Source: Candidatus Aminicenantota bacterium
GTDB taxonomy: Bacteria; Acidobacteriota; Aminicenantia; Aminicenantales; Saccharicenantaceae
Assembly (NCBI GenBank): GCA_014360005.1
Contig: JACIYI010000020.1
Coordinates: forward strand, 1-40,218
DNA length: 40,218 nt
Reading direction: 5' to 3'
Shown: positions 1 through 8,679 of the stretch, in pieces
Layout: each line of letters begins with the position of its first letter
Numbering within the stretch: position 1 is the first letter of the stretch
The notes under the pieces: generated by a model
Told to the model about the DNA's origin: nothing
What the model saw: the letters and a program-made list of their open reading frames with translations, nothing else
Databases searched by the model: none
Position numbers and translations under genes: made by a program

Positions 1-123
1 AACCTCCTCATCATGAACTACCTTAACATCTATCCGTTCCCCCTTAACATCAAGTTCCACCTGACTCACTTTCCAGGGCTCTTCAATCCCCAAAATCTGA
101 CGATAAAGTTCTTTAACTTCCAT
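1..123 (-). CDS. ISL3-family transposase, N-terminal fragment cut by the window edge
   Basis: The start ATG is at 123-121, preceded on the minus strand by AAAGGAGCG with AGGAG about eight bases from the start, a good ribosome binding site. The first residues are MEVKELYRQILGIEEPW, followed by KVSQVELDVKGERIDV. ISL3 transposases typically open with an x-LY-x-x-ILG-x-x-xPW segment and a charged beta strand before the zinc-finger region. Only 41 residues are visible, so the zinc finger and DDE catalytic domain cannot be judged. The fit with the ISL3-type terminal repeat at 174-187 supports the call. Whether the element is intact cannot be seen. Confidence 0.75.
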   Translation of the reverse strand, partial: MEVKELYRQILGIEEPWKVSQVELDVKGERIDVKVVHDEEV

Positions 124-187
124 AAAATTCGCTCCTTTCGGAGCTATTCTATCTCACTTGCCTACCCATTAAAATGCCGGAAGAGCC
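1..187 (-). mobile_element. ISL3-family insertion sequence, one end only
   Basis: The minus strand inward from 187 begins GGCTCTTCCGGCAT, which matches the typical ISL3-family terminal inverted repeat as I recall it. Sixty-odd bases inside it a transposase reading frame starts at 123 and runs off the left edge. The outer base of the element is therefore placed at 187. ISL3 elements usually make 8-bp target duplications, so 188-195 (AAAATATC) would be one copy; the other lies outside the window. The family call rests on the terminal repeat and the first 41 residues together. Confidence 0.75.
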
Positions 188-559
188 AAAATATCTAGCA
201 CCCGGCTAATGATGGATGTTTTTAAGGCGGGATGGGAAAATGTAAGGAAGTGCAAAAACCCGGCGGAAATTTTTCGTGGTGCTATAATAAAAGAAAGCTT
301 ATTAAAACTAATAATGAATAACTCTTCTATACCCTATGATACTATAAATAAGGTTTTTTTATATAAAAGCTGAAATTTGTTTGTCAAGAAAAATTTTTGA
401 AGCGACCGCTGGCCTGAACCTGTCTATAACAGAAAGGCTGGTTCGGGTCAGGCCGTCAGGCTGGCCTGGACTGGCTTACCGGCAGCGGCTGAAAGCAGCA
501 GACGAAATGCTATGGACTGGTCTGAAAATGAATTATAATCTTCGTCAAGAAGCAGGACA
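188..559. other. AT-rich intergenic region between the IS end and the URO-D gene
   Basis: No convincing gene. The stretch 230-380 is strongly AT-rich and contains TATAAT at 283-288 and TATGAT at 335-340, but neither has a good -35 box at the right distance. A 60-codon open frame at 381-563 has no recognisable product and overlaps the next gene's start; I treat it as chance. The promoter of the URO-D gene probably lies here. Confidence 0.5.
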
Positions 560-1666
560 ATGAAACCCAGAGAAAGGGTCAGCCTGGCCCTGAACCATCG
601 GGAGCCCGACCGCTGTCCCCTCCAGCTAAGTTTTACCCCTGAGTTTGCCGAGCGACTCGGCCGGTCGCTGGGACTTGACTCGGGAGTCCACAATCCCCAC
701 GGCGGCGGAAACACCTATATCCTGGAAAGGCTGACCGGCTGCGATTTGCTGCTGACCTCGGTGGGCTGGGCCAATTCATACTATGCCACCCACCTGTACA
801 GTCAGGATGGTCTGACCTACGCGGATGAATGGGGAGTGGGCTGGCGCAACGTAGAATACGAGACCCGGTTCGGCCGCGGCCGCTACACCGAAATCGTCGG
901 CCACCCGCTGGCCGATGACCGAGCTCTCGATACTTATCAGGCTCCAGACCCCAACCGCCCGGAGCTCTATACCGAGGCCAGTAGAGTCATCGAGCAATTC
1001 GGCCAGGAATACTGGGTCGTCGGGGTGGTGGTCACTACCATTTTTGAAACGGCCTGGGCCCTCAGGGGATTGGAAAGGACCTTGCTGGATATGACGGTTA
1101 ACCCGGGGCTGGTCGAAAAGTTGTTGGACATTCCTTTTAAATACCATTTGCAGGTGGCTAAGAATCTAACCCAACTGGGGGTTGATATGATCTGGCTGGG
1201 CGATGACGTCGGTGCTCAGGACAGGATGCTGATTTCCCCGCCCCACTGGCGCCGTTTTCTTAAACCCAGGCTGGCGGAAATAATCTCCACCATCAAATCC
1301 ATGAACCCGGCGTTGAAGGTAGCCTATCATTCTGACGGCTGTATTTATCCCATCATCCCGGACCTGGTTGAAATCGGAGTCGACGTCCTCAACCCCGTTC
1401 AGCCCCGGTCGATGGACCCGGCCCGGCTGAAGCGGGATTACGGTGACCGCCTCTGCTTCTGGGGCACTCTGGACCTGCAGTTCACCCTGCCTTTCGGCAG
1501 TCCCGAAGAAGTCAGAGAGGAGGTAATAGACAGGCTCAGAACGGTCGGCCGGCAGGGCGGATTGATCATCGGCCCGACTCATCACCTCCAGCTTGATGTG
1601 CCCCTGGAAAATTTCTGGGCCATGGTTGAGACCGTGAGAGATACCAGTTACCGGGAACTGGGGTGA
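560..1666 (+). CDS. URO-D family protein (uroporphyrinogen decarboxylase / corrinoid methyltransferase-like)
   Basis: The 368-residue product starts MKPRERVSLALNHREPDRCP, the usual opening of the URO-D superfamily. That superfamily includes heme-pathway HemE and the MtaA/MtbA-type methylcobamide:thiol methyltransferases. The C-terminal half has VAYHSDGCIYPIIPDLVEIG (HSDG at 257-260), the segment that in the methyltransferase branch carries the zinc-binding His-x-Cys; here the Cys follows three residues after the His. The ending YGDRLCFWGTLD and GGLIIGPTHHLQ is typical of environmental URO-D proteins that are not HemE. Weak AGGA lies five bases before the ATG. No other heme gene is nearby, so a methyl-transfer or unknown role is more likely than heme synthesis. 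It stands alone, convergent with glnA. Confidence 0.8.
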   Translation: MKPRERVSLALNHREPDRCPLQLSFTPEFAERLGRSLGLDSGVHNPHGGGNTYILERLTGCDLLLTSVGWANSYYATHLYSQDGLTYADEWGVGWRNVEYETRFGRGRYTEIVGHPLADDRALDTYQAPDPNRPELYTEASRVIEQFGQEYWVVGVVVTTIFETAWALRGLERTLLDMTVNPGLVEKLLDIPFKYHLQVAKNLTQLGVDMIWLGDDVGAQDRMLISPPHWRRFLKPRLAEIISTIKSMNPALKVAYHSDGCIYPIIPDLVEIGVDVLNPVQPRSMDPARLKRDYGDRLCFWGTLDLQFTLPFGSPEEVREEVIDRLRTVGRQGGLIIGPTHHLQLDVPLENFWAMVETVRDTSYRELG

Positions 1667-1916
1667 GCAGAAAGCCTGGAACCAGGGGAAATACAGATTA
1701 CTAGCATTTCCAGGCCGATTGGAACCCCGGGCCCGATGCCAGGAAAGACTTCTCATCCAGGTTAACACCAGGCCCAGGGACCTAAGGCGAGGGGAGAGGT
1801 AATGGGCCTGGCCAGGCCAGGTAATAATTTTTCTGGCCATTTCCAGAGCAGATTTCTCTGGCTCTTAGAGAACAAGAAAAAGAAGCGCACTTCAAACGGG
1901 CTGGCTGAAAATCTCC

Positions 1917-3314
1917 TTACAGCATCGGCAGGTATTTTTTTATTTCGTAAGGACTAACCTGTTTGTTATATTCTTCCGGAACATTCTTCAGGTAATCTTC
2001 TATTTCTTTTCGCTTGTTATCCAGAAATTTTTGAAAGAGCTGGCTGCCCAGAGTCTCCCGGACCAGCTGGCTTTTTTCTGCCAGTCTGACCGCTTCCTCC
2101 AGATTCCTTGGCAGCACCTGGATGCCCGTTCTTCTCTGCCTGGTGCTGCTCATGTGGTAGATATTTTCCTCCACCGGGGCCGGGGGTTCCAGCTTATTCT
2201 TGATGCCGTCCAGGCCGGCGGCCAGCATGGTGGCCAGGGCCAGGTAGATGTTGCAACCCGGGTCTGCCGAACGGAGCTCTATCCTGGTCGACTTTTCTTT
2301 TCCAGGCTGGTACTCAGGTACCCTGATATAAGCCGAACGGTTTTTCTGCCCCCAGGCCGCATAAACCGGGGCCTCATAGCCTTCGATTAACCGCTTGTAG
2401 GAATTTATCCACTGACTGAGGACGGCGGAGATTTCCCGGGCATGGTGCAAGATTCCGGCGACGTAATGCCTGGCCTCGGCTGAAAGACAGTAAGGAGCCT
2501 CTTTTTCAAAGAAAGCATTGTGGTTATTTCTCCAGAGAGATTGGTGCAGGTGCAGGCCGCTGCCGTTCTGGCCGTTGATGGGCTTGGGCATGAAAGTCAG
2601 GTAAAGGTTATGCATCCTGGCCACTTTTTTGGCCATGTAGCGGAAGAGCATGACGATATCGGCCATCTCCAGGGCAGGCTTGTACCTCAGGTCGATTTCA
2701 TGCTGGCCGTGGGCCACTTCATGGTGGTCAAATTCTGATTCAATACCCATCTTTTTCAGCAGGAGCTGGATCTCTTTCCTGATTTCTCCATGCCGGCCCG
2801 AGAAGAAGTAGCCACCGAAATCGGTCGGAATTGGATTCTGGTCATCCGGGAAAATGAAGAATTCCATTTCCGGACCGCACTTGAAATCGGCCAAACCAAA
2901 TTCGGTTCGCATTTTTTCCAGGGTTTTTTTCAACAGGTAGCGGCTGTCTCCGGGATAGTGCTGTCCGCCCGGCAGGTAGATGTCGCCGAACATGATGGCT
3001 TCTCTCCACCTGATGGCCGGTTCGAATCCCTGGTAGGTCCAGGGGAAAGCTCGGAAGGTCCTGGGGTCGGGGACTATGACCAGATCGCTCTCCTCAATCC
3101 GGACAAAGCCCTCAACTGAAGAGCCGTCGAAGCCCTTGCCCTCGGCGAAAGCCCTTTCCAGTTCTGAAACCGGGATGGAAAAATCCATCGGTCGGCCCAG
3201 GATGTCGGTAAACATGATCCGGACGAACTCGATTTTCAGCCCGGGGTCGGCTACGGTTTTAAGGACTTCTGCCTCTGAGGAAAACCCGTAGGCGACTTTA
3301 ATTTCTTCTTGCAT
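1917..3314 (-). CDS. glnA: glutamine synthetase, type I
   Basis: Glutamine synthetase joins ammonia and glutamate with ATP in the cytoplasm. The 465-residue product has the GSI landmarks: KGFDGSSVEGF near residue 60 (start of the active-site region), GPEMEFFIF near 144 (metal ligand), NGSGLHLHQSLW near 250 (ATP/glutamate binding), NRSAYIRVP near 325 and RIELRSADPGCNIYLALA near 345. The ending NIYHMSSTRQRRTGIQVLP resembles the alpha-type (GlnR/feedback type) rather than the adenylylated Tyr segment of beta-type enzymes. The start ATG at 3314 follows AGGAGGGGAAA on the minus strand, a strong ribosome binding site. It diverges from an Lrp/AsnC regulator 149 bp away, a natural candidate for its control. 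Confidence 0.95.
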   Translation of the reverse strand: MQEEIKVAYGFSSEAEVLKTVADPGLKIEFVRIMFTDILGRPMDFSIPVSELERAFAEGKGFDGSSVEGFVRIEESDLVIVPDPRTFRAFPWTYQGFEPAIRWREAIMFGDIYLPGGQHYPGDSRYLLKKTLEKMRTEFGLADFKCGPEMEFFIFPDDQNPIPTDFGGYFFSGRHGEIRKEIQLLLKKMGIESEFDHHEVAHGQHEIDLRYKPALEMADIVMLFRYMAKKVARMHNLYLTFMPKPINGQNGSGLHLHQSLWRNNHNAFFEKEAPYCLSAEARHYVAGILHHAREISAVLSQWINSYKRLIEGYEAPVYAAWGQKNRSAYIRVPEYQPGKEKSTRIELRSADPGCNIYLALATMLAAGLDGIKNKLEPPAPVEENIYHMSSTRQRRTGIQVLPRNLEEAVRLAEKSQLVRETLGSQLFQKFLDNKRKEIEDYLKNVPEEYNKQVSPYEIKKYLPML

Positions 3315-3395
3315 TTTCCCCTCCTATGATTAAAATGGATAGCGGACCTGGTATGTGTTAATTATTAAGCTCCTAATAAATACATTTATGAAAGA

Positions 3396-3423
3396 ATGTT
3401 AGCAATTTATTTACAATTGTCAA
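3396..3423 (-). promoter_or_regulatory. sigma-70-type promoter of glnA
   Basis: On the minus strand TTGACA (3423-3418, a perfect -35) is followed after 16 bp by TAACAT (3401-3396). Predicted start is near 3389, giving a leader of about 75 nt. The palindrome ACAATTGT (3413-3420) overlaps the -35 box and could be an operator, for example for the divergent Lrp-type protein; that is inference. Confidence 0.6.
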
Positions 3424-3463
3424 TATATGAAGCCTAAAATTTGCTAAATAATCGGAGGCCCGG

Positions 3464-3907
3464 ATGTCCAGCGAAAGCGAAAGAAAGATCGTCAGCTGCC
3501 TGAATCAGAATGCCAGGAAAAGTTACCGGGAAATTGCCCGGGAAACGGGAATTTCTGTGCCGGCGGTCATTCAAACCATCAGAAAACTGGAAGAAGCCGG
3601 GGCTATCAGGGGCTATGCCCCCCTTCTCAATCCTGAGTATTTTGGTTTTGGCCTGATGGCAGTGATTGTCCTGAGGATTTCCCAGGGCAAGCTGCTGGAG
3701 ACGCAGAAGAAGATTGCTGAAGACCGGAGGGTCATGGCTGTGTTCGACGTCACCGGGGACTGGGACTCGGTGCTAATCGGCTGCTTTGCCGACCGCCAGG
3801 ACCTCAACCAGTTCATCAAGAAGGTTCTGTCCCTGAAATATATCGACCGCACTGTTACCCAGCTGGTGCTGAACGTGGTTAAGAACGACCCGAGGTTTCC
3901 GGTCTGA
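3464..3907 (+). CDS. Lrp/AsnC family transcriptional regulator
   Basis: The 147-residue protein has the two Lrp/AsnC domains. Residues 1-58 form a winged helix-turn-helix (SYREIARETGISVPAVIQ, then TIRKLEEAGAIRGYAP). Residues about 65-145 form the RAM/ligand-binding domain, with VMAVFDVTGDWDSVLIG and a final beta strand QLVLNVVKNDP. These regulators sense amino acids and act as dimers or octamers on DNA. The start is fixed by GGAGG six bases before the ATG. It is transcribed away from glnA and upstream of speD, which has its own promoter. Control of glnA and of itself from the shared 149-bp AT-rich region is likely but inferred. Confidence 0.92.
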   Translation: MSSESERKIVSCLNQNARKSYREIARETGISVPAVIQTIRKLEEAGAIRGYAPLLNPEYFGFGLMAVIVLRISQGKLLETQKKIAEDRRVMAVFDVTGDWDSVLIGCFADRQDLNQFIKKVLSLKYIDRTVTQLVLNVVKNDPRFPV

Positions 3908-3921
3908 AGCAAAAAAGTCTG

Positions 3922-3949
3922 TTGACTTGAAGCTCGTTTATGCCATAAT
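3922..3949 (+). promoter_or_regulatory. sigma-70-type promoter of speD
   Basis: TTGACT (3922-3927), 16-bp spacer, CATAAT (3944-3949). The predicted start near 3956 lies just before the GGAGGA ribosome binding site of speD, leaving a leader of about 24 nt. This implies speD can be expressed independently of the Lrp-type gene. Confidence 0.6.
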
Positions 3950-3979
3950 CAACTTGACAAATCAGAACGGAGGACCGGA

Positions 3980-4435
3980 ATGACCAAAGAGCACCATTCC
4001 ACCATCGGCCACCATTACATCGTTGAGGCTTCGGGCTGTGACCCGAAAATTATTGGCAGTGTCGAAAAAGTCCAGCAGATTCTGGTCAAGGCCGCCGAAA
4101 TGGCCGGAGCCCAGGTCTGGTCGATTTCTTTCAGTCGGTTTCCGCCGAACGGTGTCAGTGGCGTGGTGGTGATTTCAGAATCGCATATTTCCACCCATAC
4201 CTGGCCCGAAATGAATTACGGGGCCCTGGATATCTATACCTGCGGCAATACCATCGACCCGGAGAAAGCCGTAATTTACGCGGTCGAGGCTTTCGGGGCC
4301 ACCACCTCTCATATCACTGAGATTACCCGCGGCATTGACGAGGGCGACGCAATTTTCTACCACAGCTTCGTCACCTGGGAAGAATACCTTAAGAAGGAAA
4401 AGAAAGAGAAAGAGGAGCCAAAACCCCAGCCCTGA
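3980..4435 (+). CDS. speD: S-adenosylmethionine decarboxylase proenzyme
   Basis: SpeD makes decarboxylated S-adenosylmethionine, the aminopropyl donor for spermidine. The 151-residue product is of the short bacterial type. It has the self-cleavage site ISESHISTHTWPE, where Glu67-Ser68 would be cut and Ser68 would become the pyruvoyl group. His73 and Cys88 (IYTCGN) match the processing and proton-donor residues of the family. The C-terminal tail is a Lys/Glu-rich stretch beyond the normal fold and is probably disordered. GGAGGA lies seven bases before the ATG. No spermidine synthase gene is adjacent, so its partner must be encoded elsewhere. Confidence 0.95.
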   Translation: MTKEHHSTIGHHYIVEASGCDPKIIGSVEKVQQILVKAAEMAGAQVWSISFSRFPPNGVSGVVVISESHISTHTWPEMNYGALDIYTCGNTIDPEKAVIYAVEAFGATTSHITEITRGIDEGDAIFYHSFVTWEEYLKKEKKEKEEPKPQP

Positions 4436-4603
4436 TTGTAAAGATATTTGCCAGGGCGTAATTAAAATTAGCTCCCCGGACCGCAACTTCATTTTTACCT
4501 GCCCTGTTAAGAGGGTTGGTTTATAGATTAGAGCCCCTCAGGAAACCTCCCCGGGTCATTCTCCGATTCCTGGCATAAAACCTGCTGTTTAATAGGCTGA
4601 GTT

Positions 4604-4631
4604 CTGACCAGGCTGTTGGTTCGTATATAAT
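4604..4631 (+). promoter_or_regulatory. probable promoter of the M1 peptidase gene
   Basis: CTGACC (4604-4609), 16-bp spacer, TATAAT (4626-4631, perfect -10). The predicted start near 4638 lies 14 bases before the GGGAGGT ribosome binding site at 4652-4658. The -35 box is weak (four of six). Its place supports translation starting near 4662-4667 rather than further downstream. Confidence 0.5.
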
Positions 4632-4666
4632 AGAGGTGGCACCTGGTTGCCGGGAGGTAATTTGGG

Positions 4667-7273
4667 GTAGTAAGAAGGCTTTTTCCTGACTTTCTCCTGC
4701 TGCTGGCCCTCTGGCTGGGCCTGAGCCTGCCCCTTTGGTCTCAACCTGTAACACCCGAGCACCTTTTGCCCCTGACCAGGTCGCTGGAAGACAGGGACCT
4801 TGAAGGTTACCTGAAGCTGTGCCGGCCGGAAATCAGAGAAGAAGAAAGAAGTGCCCTGAGTTCATATTTTGAGCAGCCCGGTCTGGAAAAATTGAGCCTG
4901 TTTTATTCAGGAGAAAGCCGCGATGAGAACGGCCTCAGCCGGGCCTTTTTCCAGGTCTTATTCCAGAAGGAATATTCAGCTTCCATAGAAATCTGGCAAA
5001 TCTTGTACCGCCAGCAGCCGGAAGGTCCGGAAATTTACAGGCGTACCGTTAGCAGCAGCCTGAAGGACCTTTACCGGCTGCGGTTTCCCGGCGAGAGCAG
5101 TACCTACGCTCGCCACATCCGCCTGGCCCAGAAAGACATTGTCATCACCTTTGCCGAAGGCCAGATATTCTTTGATAACCTGCCCGGCATCGATACGGCC
5201 GTCATCATCATCGGCCGGGGGCAGGTTCGCTTCCAGCCGTCGGACGAGATTGAGAGGCGTCAGCTGACCAGGATTTTTCGGAAACCAGCCGTGGAAGAAG
5301 CTCTGGAGTATATTTATGTCCGCGGCAGCGACAATTACTTAAAAAACAATCTGCTGTATGAACCGGCCCAGCCGCCAGTTGCGGCCAAACTACCCAAGGT
5401 TAATGCCAACCGGGTCTACTCCATTTTCTCCAGGAATTATTCCAGGTCTTTTACCCTGGAAAATTCTCTGACCGGGGAGCTGTTGACCTTTCTGCCCCAG
5501 GCCGAGGAAACGGTGATGGAGATAAAAACGACCAGGCGGGGTGAATTTACTTACGTTTATTCTCCTTTTGCGGAGGAGGAAATTTCCTTCCTTGACCGGA
5601 CCAGGGGCCGCCTGCTAAACAGCTATTCGCCTCAGGAAGATGGTCAGAGGAGGATGTTCCTGAGGTTTGGAGAAAAACACGAAGTCAGGCATTACGAGAT
5701 AGAAGCCAGCTACCACCCCGAAAACGGCCAGCTGGCGGCCGCAGCCACCATTCAACTGGTTTCCGTCAGCGACAATCTGGATAGTTGCCAGCTGCGCCTG
5801 AACCCCGACCTGCAAGTCCTGAAAATAGAAGATGACAAGGGCCGGGAACTTTTTTACAGCCGGGACCGCCTCCGCCGTTACCTGTATATCTACCTGTCTG
5901 AAAAGTTGCCCCGGGGCCAGTCCACCCGACTCCGGATATTTTACCGGGGAAAACTGGTGCCGCCACCACCGCTAAGCGATAACGCCCCCCAGCTGCGTTC
6001 GGAAGAGCCGACCATCCTTTTTACCATCAGCAACAGCTATCTCTTCACGCAGTCTTCGGAGTGGTACCCGGCGCCAGTGCGGGAGAAATATTCCACCTAT
6101 CGCCTGCGGATGATAGTTCCCGACGGTTTTTATTGCCTGGCCGGAGGCCGGCTGGTCGAGCAGTACTCGGTCAAGGAGGACGGCAACGTGACTGAACTGG
6201 AAAACCTGGGTAACTCCATTTTCATTTACGAAAGCCAGACGCCGGTCAAGTATATCAGTTTTTTCATCGCCCGACTGGTTCTGGTAAAAAAGATTACTAA
6301 CGGCCCGACCATCGAGCATTACACCACCCAGGATTGGCGGCACCAGGCCAGGCAGGTCAGCAACGAGGCCGCGGCCATAGTGGACATTTACCAGAAGCAT
6401 TTCGGTCCCTTTCCTTATGATCGGCTGGCCATTGCCCAGAGGTACTGGCATACTCATGGCGGGCACGCTCCGCCAGGTATGGTGGTGCTGGATACGCTGC
6501 CATTTTCCCGCAGTCCAGAGCTGATCATCATCAATCCTTCCAGCCCGGTGGACCTCTCTTACTGGTCGGGGTATTATCTGGCCCATGAAATCGCCCACCA
6601 GTGGTGGGGCCAGGCTGTGACCTGGACCTCTTACCGCGACAACTGGTTGACTGAAGGCCTGGCCCAGTTTTCTGCCATTCTTTATCTGAAGGAAAAATAC
6701 GGGCAGAAGGATTTCGAAAAAATCCTGAAGAAAATCTCAAGCTCGGTCCACAAAAAGTCGAGCCTGGGCCCCATCATCCTGGGAATCCGTTTGAGCCATG
6801 CCGACTTTGAGGGCTATCAGTCGATTGTTTATAACAAGGCGGCCCTGGTGCTGCTGATGCTTCAGGACTGGCTGGGCGAGGAAGCTTTCTACCGTGGCTT
6901 GCAGGAATTTGGCCGGGAATTCCGCTTCCAGGCGGTCCGGACGGCCGATTTCCGTCTGGCCCTGGAGAAGGTTTCGGGCCAGGACCTGCGTCAGTTTTTT
7001 TATGACTGGTTCTATTCAGAGAGGCTGCCCGAGGTTCGGGTGGAAAAGAAAGTCCTGCCAGGGGAGAATGTTTCTCGCTTGCAGCTGACTGTCCGTCAGC
7101 TGGCCCGGCCGATGATTTTTCCCCTTCGGGTAGTTCTGGAGACCGACCGCGGCCGGAGCGAGCAGGTGTTGTTATTGGATTCGGCGGCCAGGACCTTTGA
7201 ACTGGAGTTCTCTGGCCGGCTGAAAAAAGTCAGGGTTAATCCGGGAAACCGGGTTCCAGGAAAATTCAAATAA
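4667..7273 (+). CDS. secreted M1-family (gluzincin) metallopeptidase; start codon unclear
   Basis: The product is an aminopeptidase N-like zinc peptidase. It has HEIAH (6584-6598) followed after 18 residues by a Glu in NWLTEGL, the HEXXH-X18-E motif, and GGHAPPGMVVL (near 6460) in place of the GAMEN substrate loop. About 300 residues before the M1 fold are of unknown type; the end is a beta-rich domain. The frame is open from 4661, and codons 4667-4760 encode VVRR, a hydrophobic run FLLLLALWLGLSLPLW and SQ, a clear signal peptide. No ATG, GTG or TTG lies in frame before it; the first is TTG at 4766, after the signal peptide. GGGAGGT at 4652-4658 points to a start at about 4667 (codon GTA). 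Either the start is non-standard or a base is wrong or lost, since one more G in GGGG (4664-4667) would bring TTG at 4662 into frame. It is convergent with the response regulator gene. Confidence 0.85.
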   Translation, partial: VVRRLFPDFLLLLALWLGLSLPLWSQPVTPEHLLPLTRSLEDRDLEGYLKLCRPEIREEERSALSSYFEQPGLEKLSLFYSGESRDENGLSRAFFQVLFQKEYSASIEIWQILYRQQPEGPEIYRRTVSSSLKDLYRLRFPGESSTYARHIRLAQKDIVITFAEGQIFFDNLPGIDTAVIIIGRGQVRFQPSDEIERRQLTRIFRKPAVEEALEYIYVRGSDNYLKNNLLYEPAQPPVAAKLPKVNANRVYSIFSRNYSRSFTLENSLTGELLTFLPQAEETVMEIKTTRRGEFTYVYSPFAEEEISFLDRTRGRLLNSYSPQEDGQRRMFLRFGEKHEVRHYEIEASYHPENGQLAAAATIQLVSVSDNLDSCQLRLNPDLQVLKIEDDKGRELFYSRDRLRRYLYIYLSEKLPRGQSTRLRIFYRGKLVPPPPLSDNAPQLRSEEPTILFTISNSYLFTQSSEWYPAPVREKYSTYRLRMIVPDGFYCLAGGRLVEQYSVKEDGNVTELENLGNSIFIYESQTPVKYISFFIARLVLVKKITNGPTIEHYTTQDWRHQARQVSNEAAAIVDIYQKHFGPFPYDRLAIAQRYWHTHGGHAPPGMVVLDTLPFSRSPELIIINPSSPVDLSYWSGYYLAHEIAHQWWGQAVTWTSYRDNWLTEGLAQFSAILYLKEKYGQKDFEKILKKISSSVHKKSSLGPIILGIRLSHADFEGYQSIVYNKAALVLLMLQDWLGEEAFYRGLQEFGREFRFQAVRTADFRLALEKVSGQDLRQFFYDWFYSERLPEVRVEKKVLPGENVSRLQLTVRQLARPMIFPLRVVLETDRGRSEQVLLLDSAARTFELEFSGRLKKVRVNPGNRVPGKFK

Positions 7274-7299
7274 AACCCATCGGGCCGGAAGCAGGATAC

Positions 7300-8679
7300 T
7301 TAAACCAGCCTGGCCTTGATTTTCAGCCGCTTGATCATTTCATTAAGGGTGGTGGGTTTTAGCCCGAGCAGTTGAGCGGCTTTCTTCTGCACCCCGCCCG
7401 ACTTTTCCAGGGCGGTCAGGATCAGCTTTTTCTGGAACTCGGCCGTTTTCTCCTTGAAATCCAGGCTGCCATCGTCCAGCTCTTCGTACATGATTTTTTT
7501 CCCGGACAGCAGGAAGGGCGGCAGGGAGTCGCGGGTGATAATCCGCGATTTGCACAGGACCACGGCCCGTTCCAGGACGTTTTCCAGTTCCCGGACGTTG
7601 CCGGGCCAGTCATAATCCATCAGGATTTCCAGGACTTCCTCGCTGACCCCTTCCACCTGTTTGTTGTTCTCGTCGTTATAGACTTCGATGAAATGCTTGA
7701 CCAGGAGGGGAATATCCTCTTTCCTGCCCCGGAGCGGGGGCAGCTCAATCTCGATGACATTCAGGCGGTAGAACAGGTCCTTGCGGAAAGCCTTCTGTTC
7801 TATCAGCTCTTCCAGGTCAGTATTGGTAGCGGCAATAATCCGGACGTCGACCTTGATGGTTCTGGTCCCGCCCAGACGCATGAATTCCTTATCCTGCATC
7901 ACCCGCAGCAGTTTGACCTGAGTTTCCAGGCTGATTGAGGAAATCTCGTCGAAGAAAATGGTTCCTTTATCGGCGGCTTCGAACAGGCCCTTCTTGTCGG
8001 ACACGGCCCCGGTGAAAGCTCCTTTAACATGACCGAAAAGATGGCTTTCCAGCAGGTCAGGCGGCAATGACCCGCTGTTGACCACCACGAAGGGATGGCG
8101 GGCTCGGTCCGAGTTGAGATGGATGGCCCTGGCTATCAGCTCTTTGCCCGTTCCGCTTTCACCCTGAATCAGGATGGTAGACCTGGTGGGGGCGGCGGCT
8201 TTGACCAGTTCGAAGACGTTCATCATGACCTGGCTCTTGCCGATGATGTTGTTGAAGGAGAACTTCTTCTTTAGTTCGGAGCGCAGTCTGATGTTTTCTT
8301 CCTGCAGCTGGCGGTGTTCCAGGGCCCGGCGGATGGTCATCAGCAATTCGTCATTCTTGAAGGGCTTCTGGATATAATCGTAGGCTCCCATCTTGATGGC
8401 GGCCAGGGCCGATTCCACCGAGGCGTAAGCGGTGATGATGATCACCATGGCTTCCGGGTCGATTCTCCTGATCTGTTTCAGGACTTCCAGCCCATCCATC
8501 CCGGGCATCAGCAGGTCCAGCAGGATCAGGTCGAATTTCTGTTCCTCGAATTTCTTCAGGGCTTCTTCTCCGGAAGCGGAAATCTCCACCGAGTAGCCTT
8601 CAGCTTCCAGGATCTGGCCCAGAACATCGTGGATGATGGGCTCGTCGTCAATCAGATGAATCAGGGCATTATTATTCAT
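7300..8679 (-). CDS. NtrC-family sigma-54-dependent response regulator
   Basis: The 459-residue protein has three domains. Residues 1-120 are a receiver (acidic pair Asp11-Asp12, phospho-acceptor Asp55 in LILLDLLMPGMDG, Thr83, Lys105). Residues 145-370 are an AAA+ sigma-54 activation domain, with Walker A GESGTGKE (173-180), the sigma-54 contact loop GAFTGA (220-225) and Walker B GTIFFDE (239-245). Residues 425-455 are a Fis-type helix-turn-helix. It would activate sigma-54 promoters when phosphorylated. Its start overlaps the last 8 bases of the kinase gene, so the two are translationally coupled and almost certainly a pair. The targets are not visible, and I saw no -24/-12 promoter that could be assigned to it. 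Confidence 0.95.
   Translation of the reverse strand: MNNNALIHLIDDEPIIHDVLGQILEAEGYSVEISASGEEALKKFEEQKFDLILLDLLMPGMDGLEVLKQIRRIDPEAMVIIITAYASVESALAAIKMGAYDYIQKPFKNDELLMTIRRALEHRQLQEENIRLRSELKKKFSFNNIIGKSQVMMNVFELVKAAAPTRSTILIQGESGTGKELIARAIHLNSDRARHPFVVVNSGSLPPDLLESHLFGHVKGAFTGAVSDKKGLFEAADKGTIFFDEISSISLETQVKLLRVMQDKEFMRLGGTRTIKVDVRIIAATNTDLEELIEQKAFRKDLFYRLNVIEIELPPLRGRKEDIPLLVKHFIEVYNDENNKQVEGVSEEVLEILMDYDWPGNVRELENVLERAVVLCKSRIITRDSLPPFLLSGKKIMYEELDDGSLDFKEKTAEFQKKLILTALEKSGGVQKKAAQLLGLKPTTLNEMIKRLKIKARLV

Noticed and set aside
1805..1818. GGCCTGG/CCAGGCC palindrome as terminator between the URO-D and glnA genes
   Set aside because: It has no loop bases, lies about 140 bp after the URO-D stop, and the following T-run is interrupted; too weak to list.
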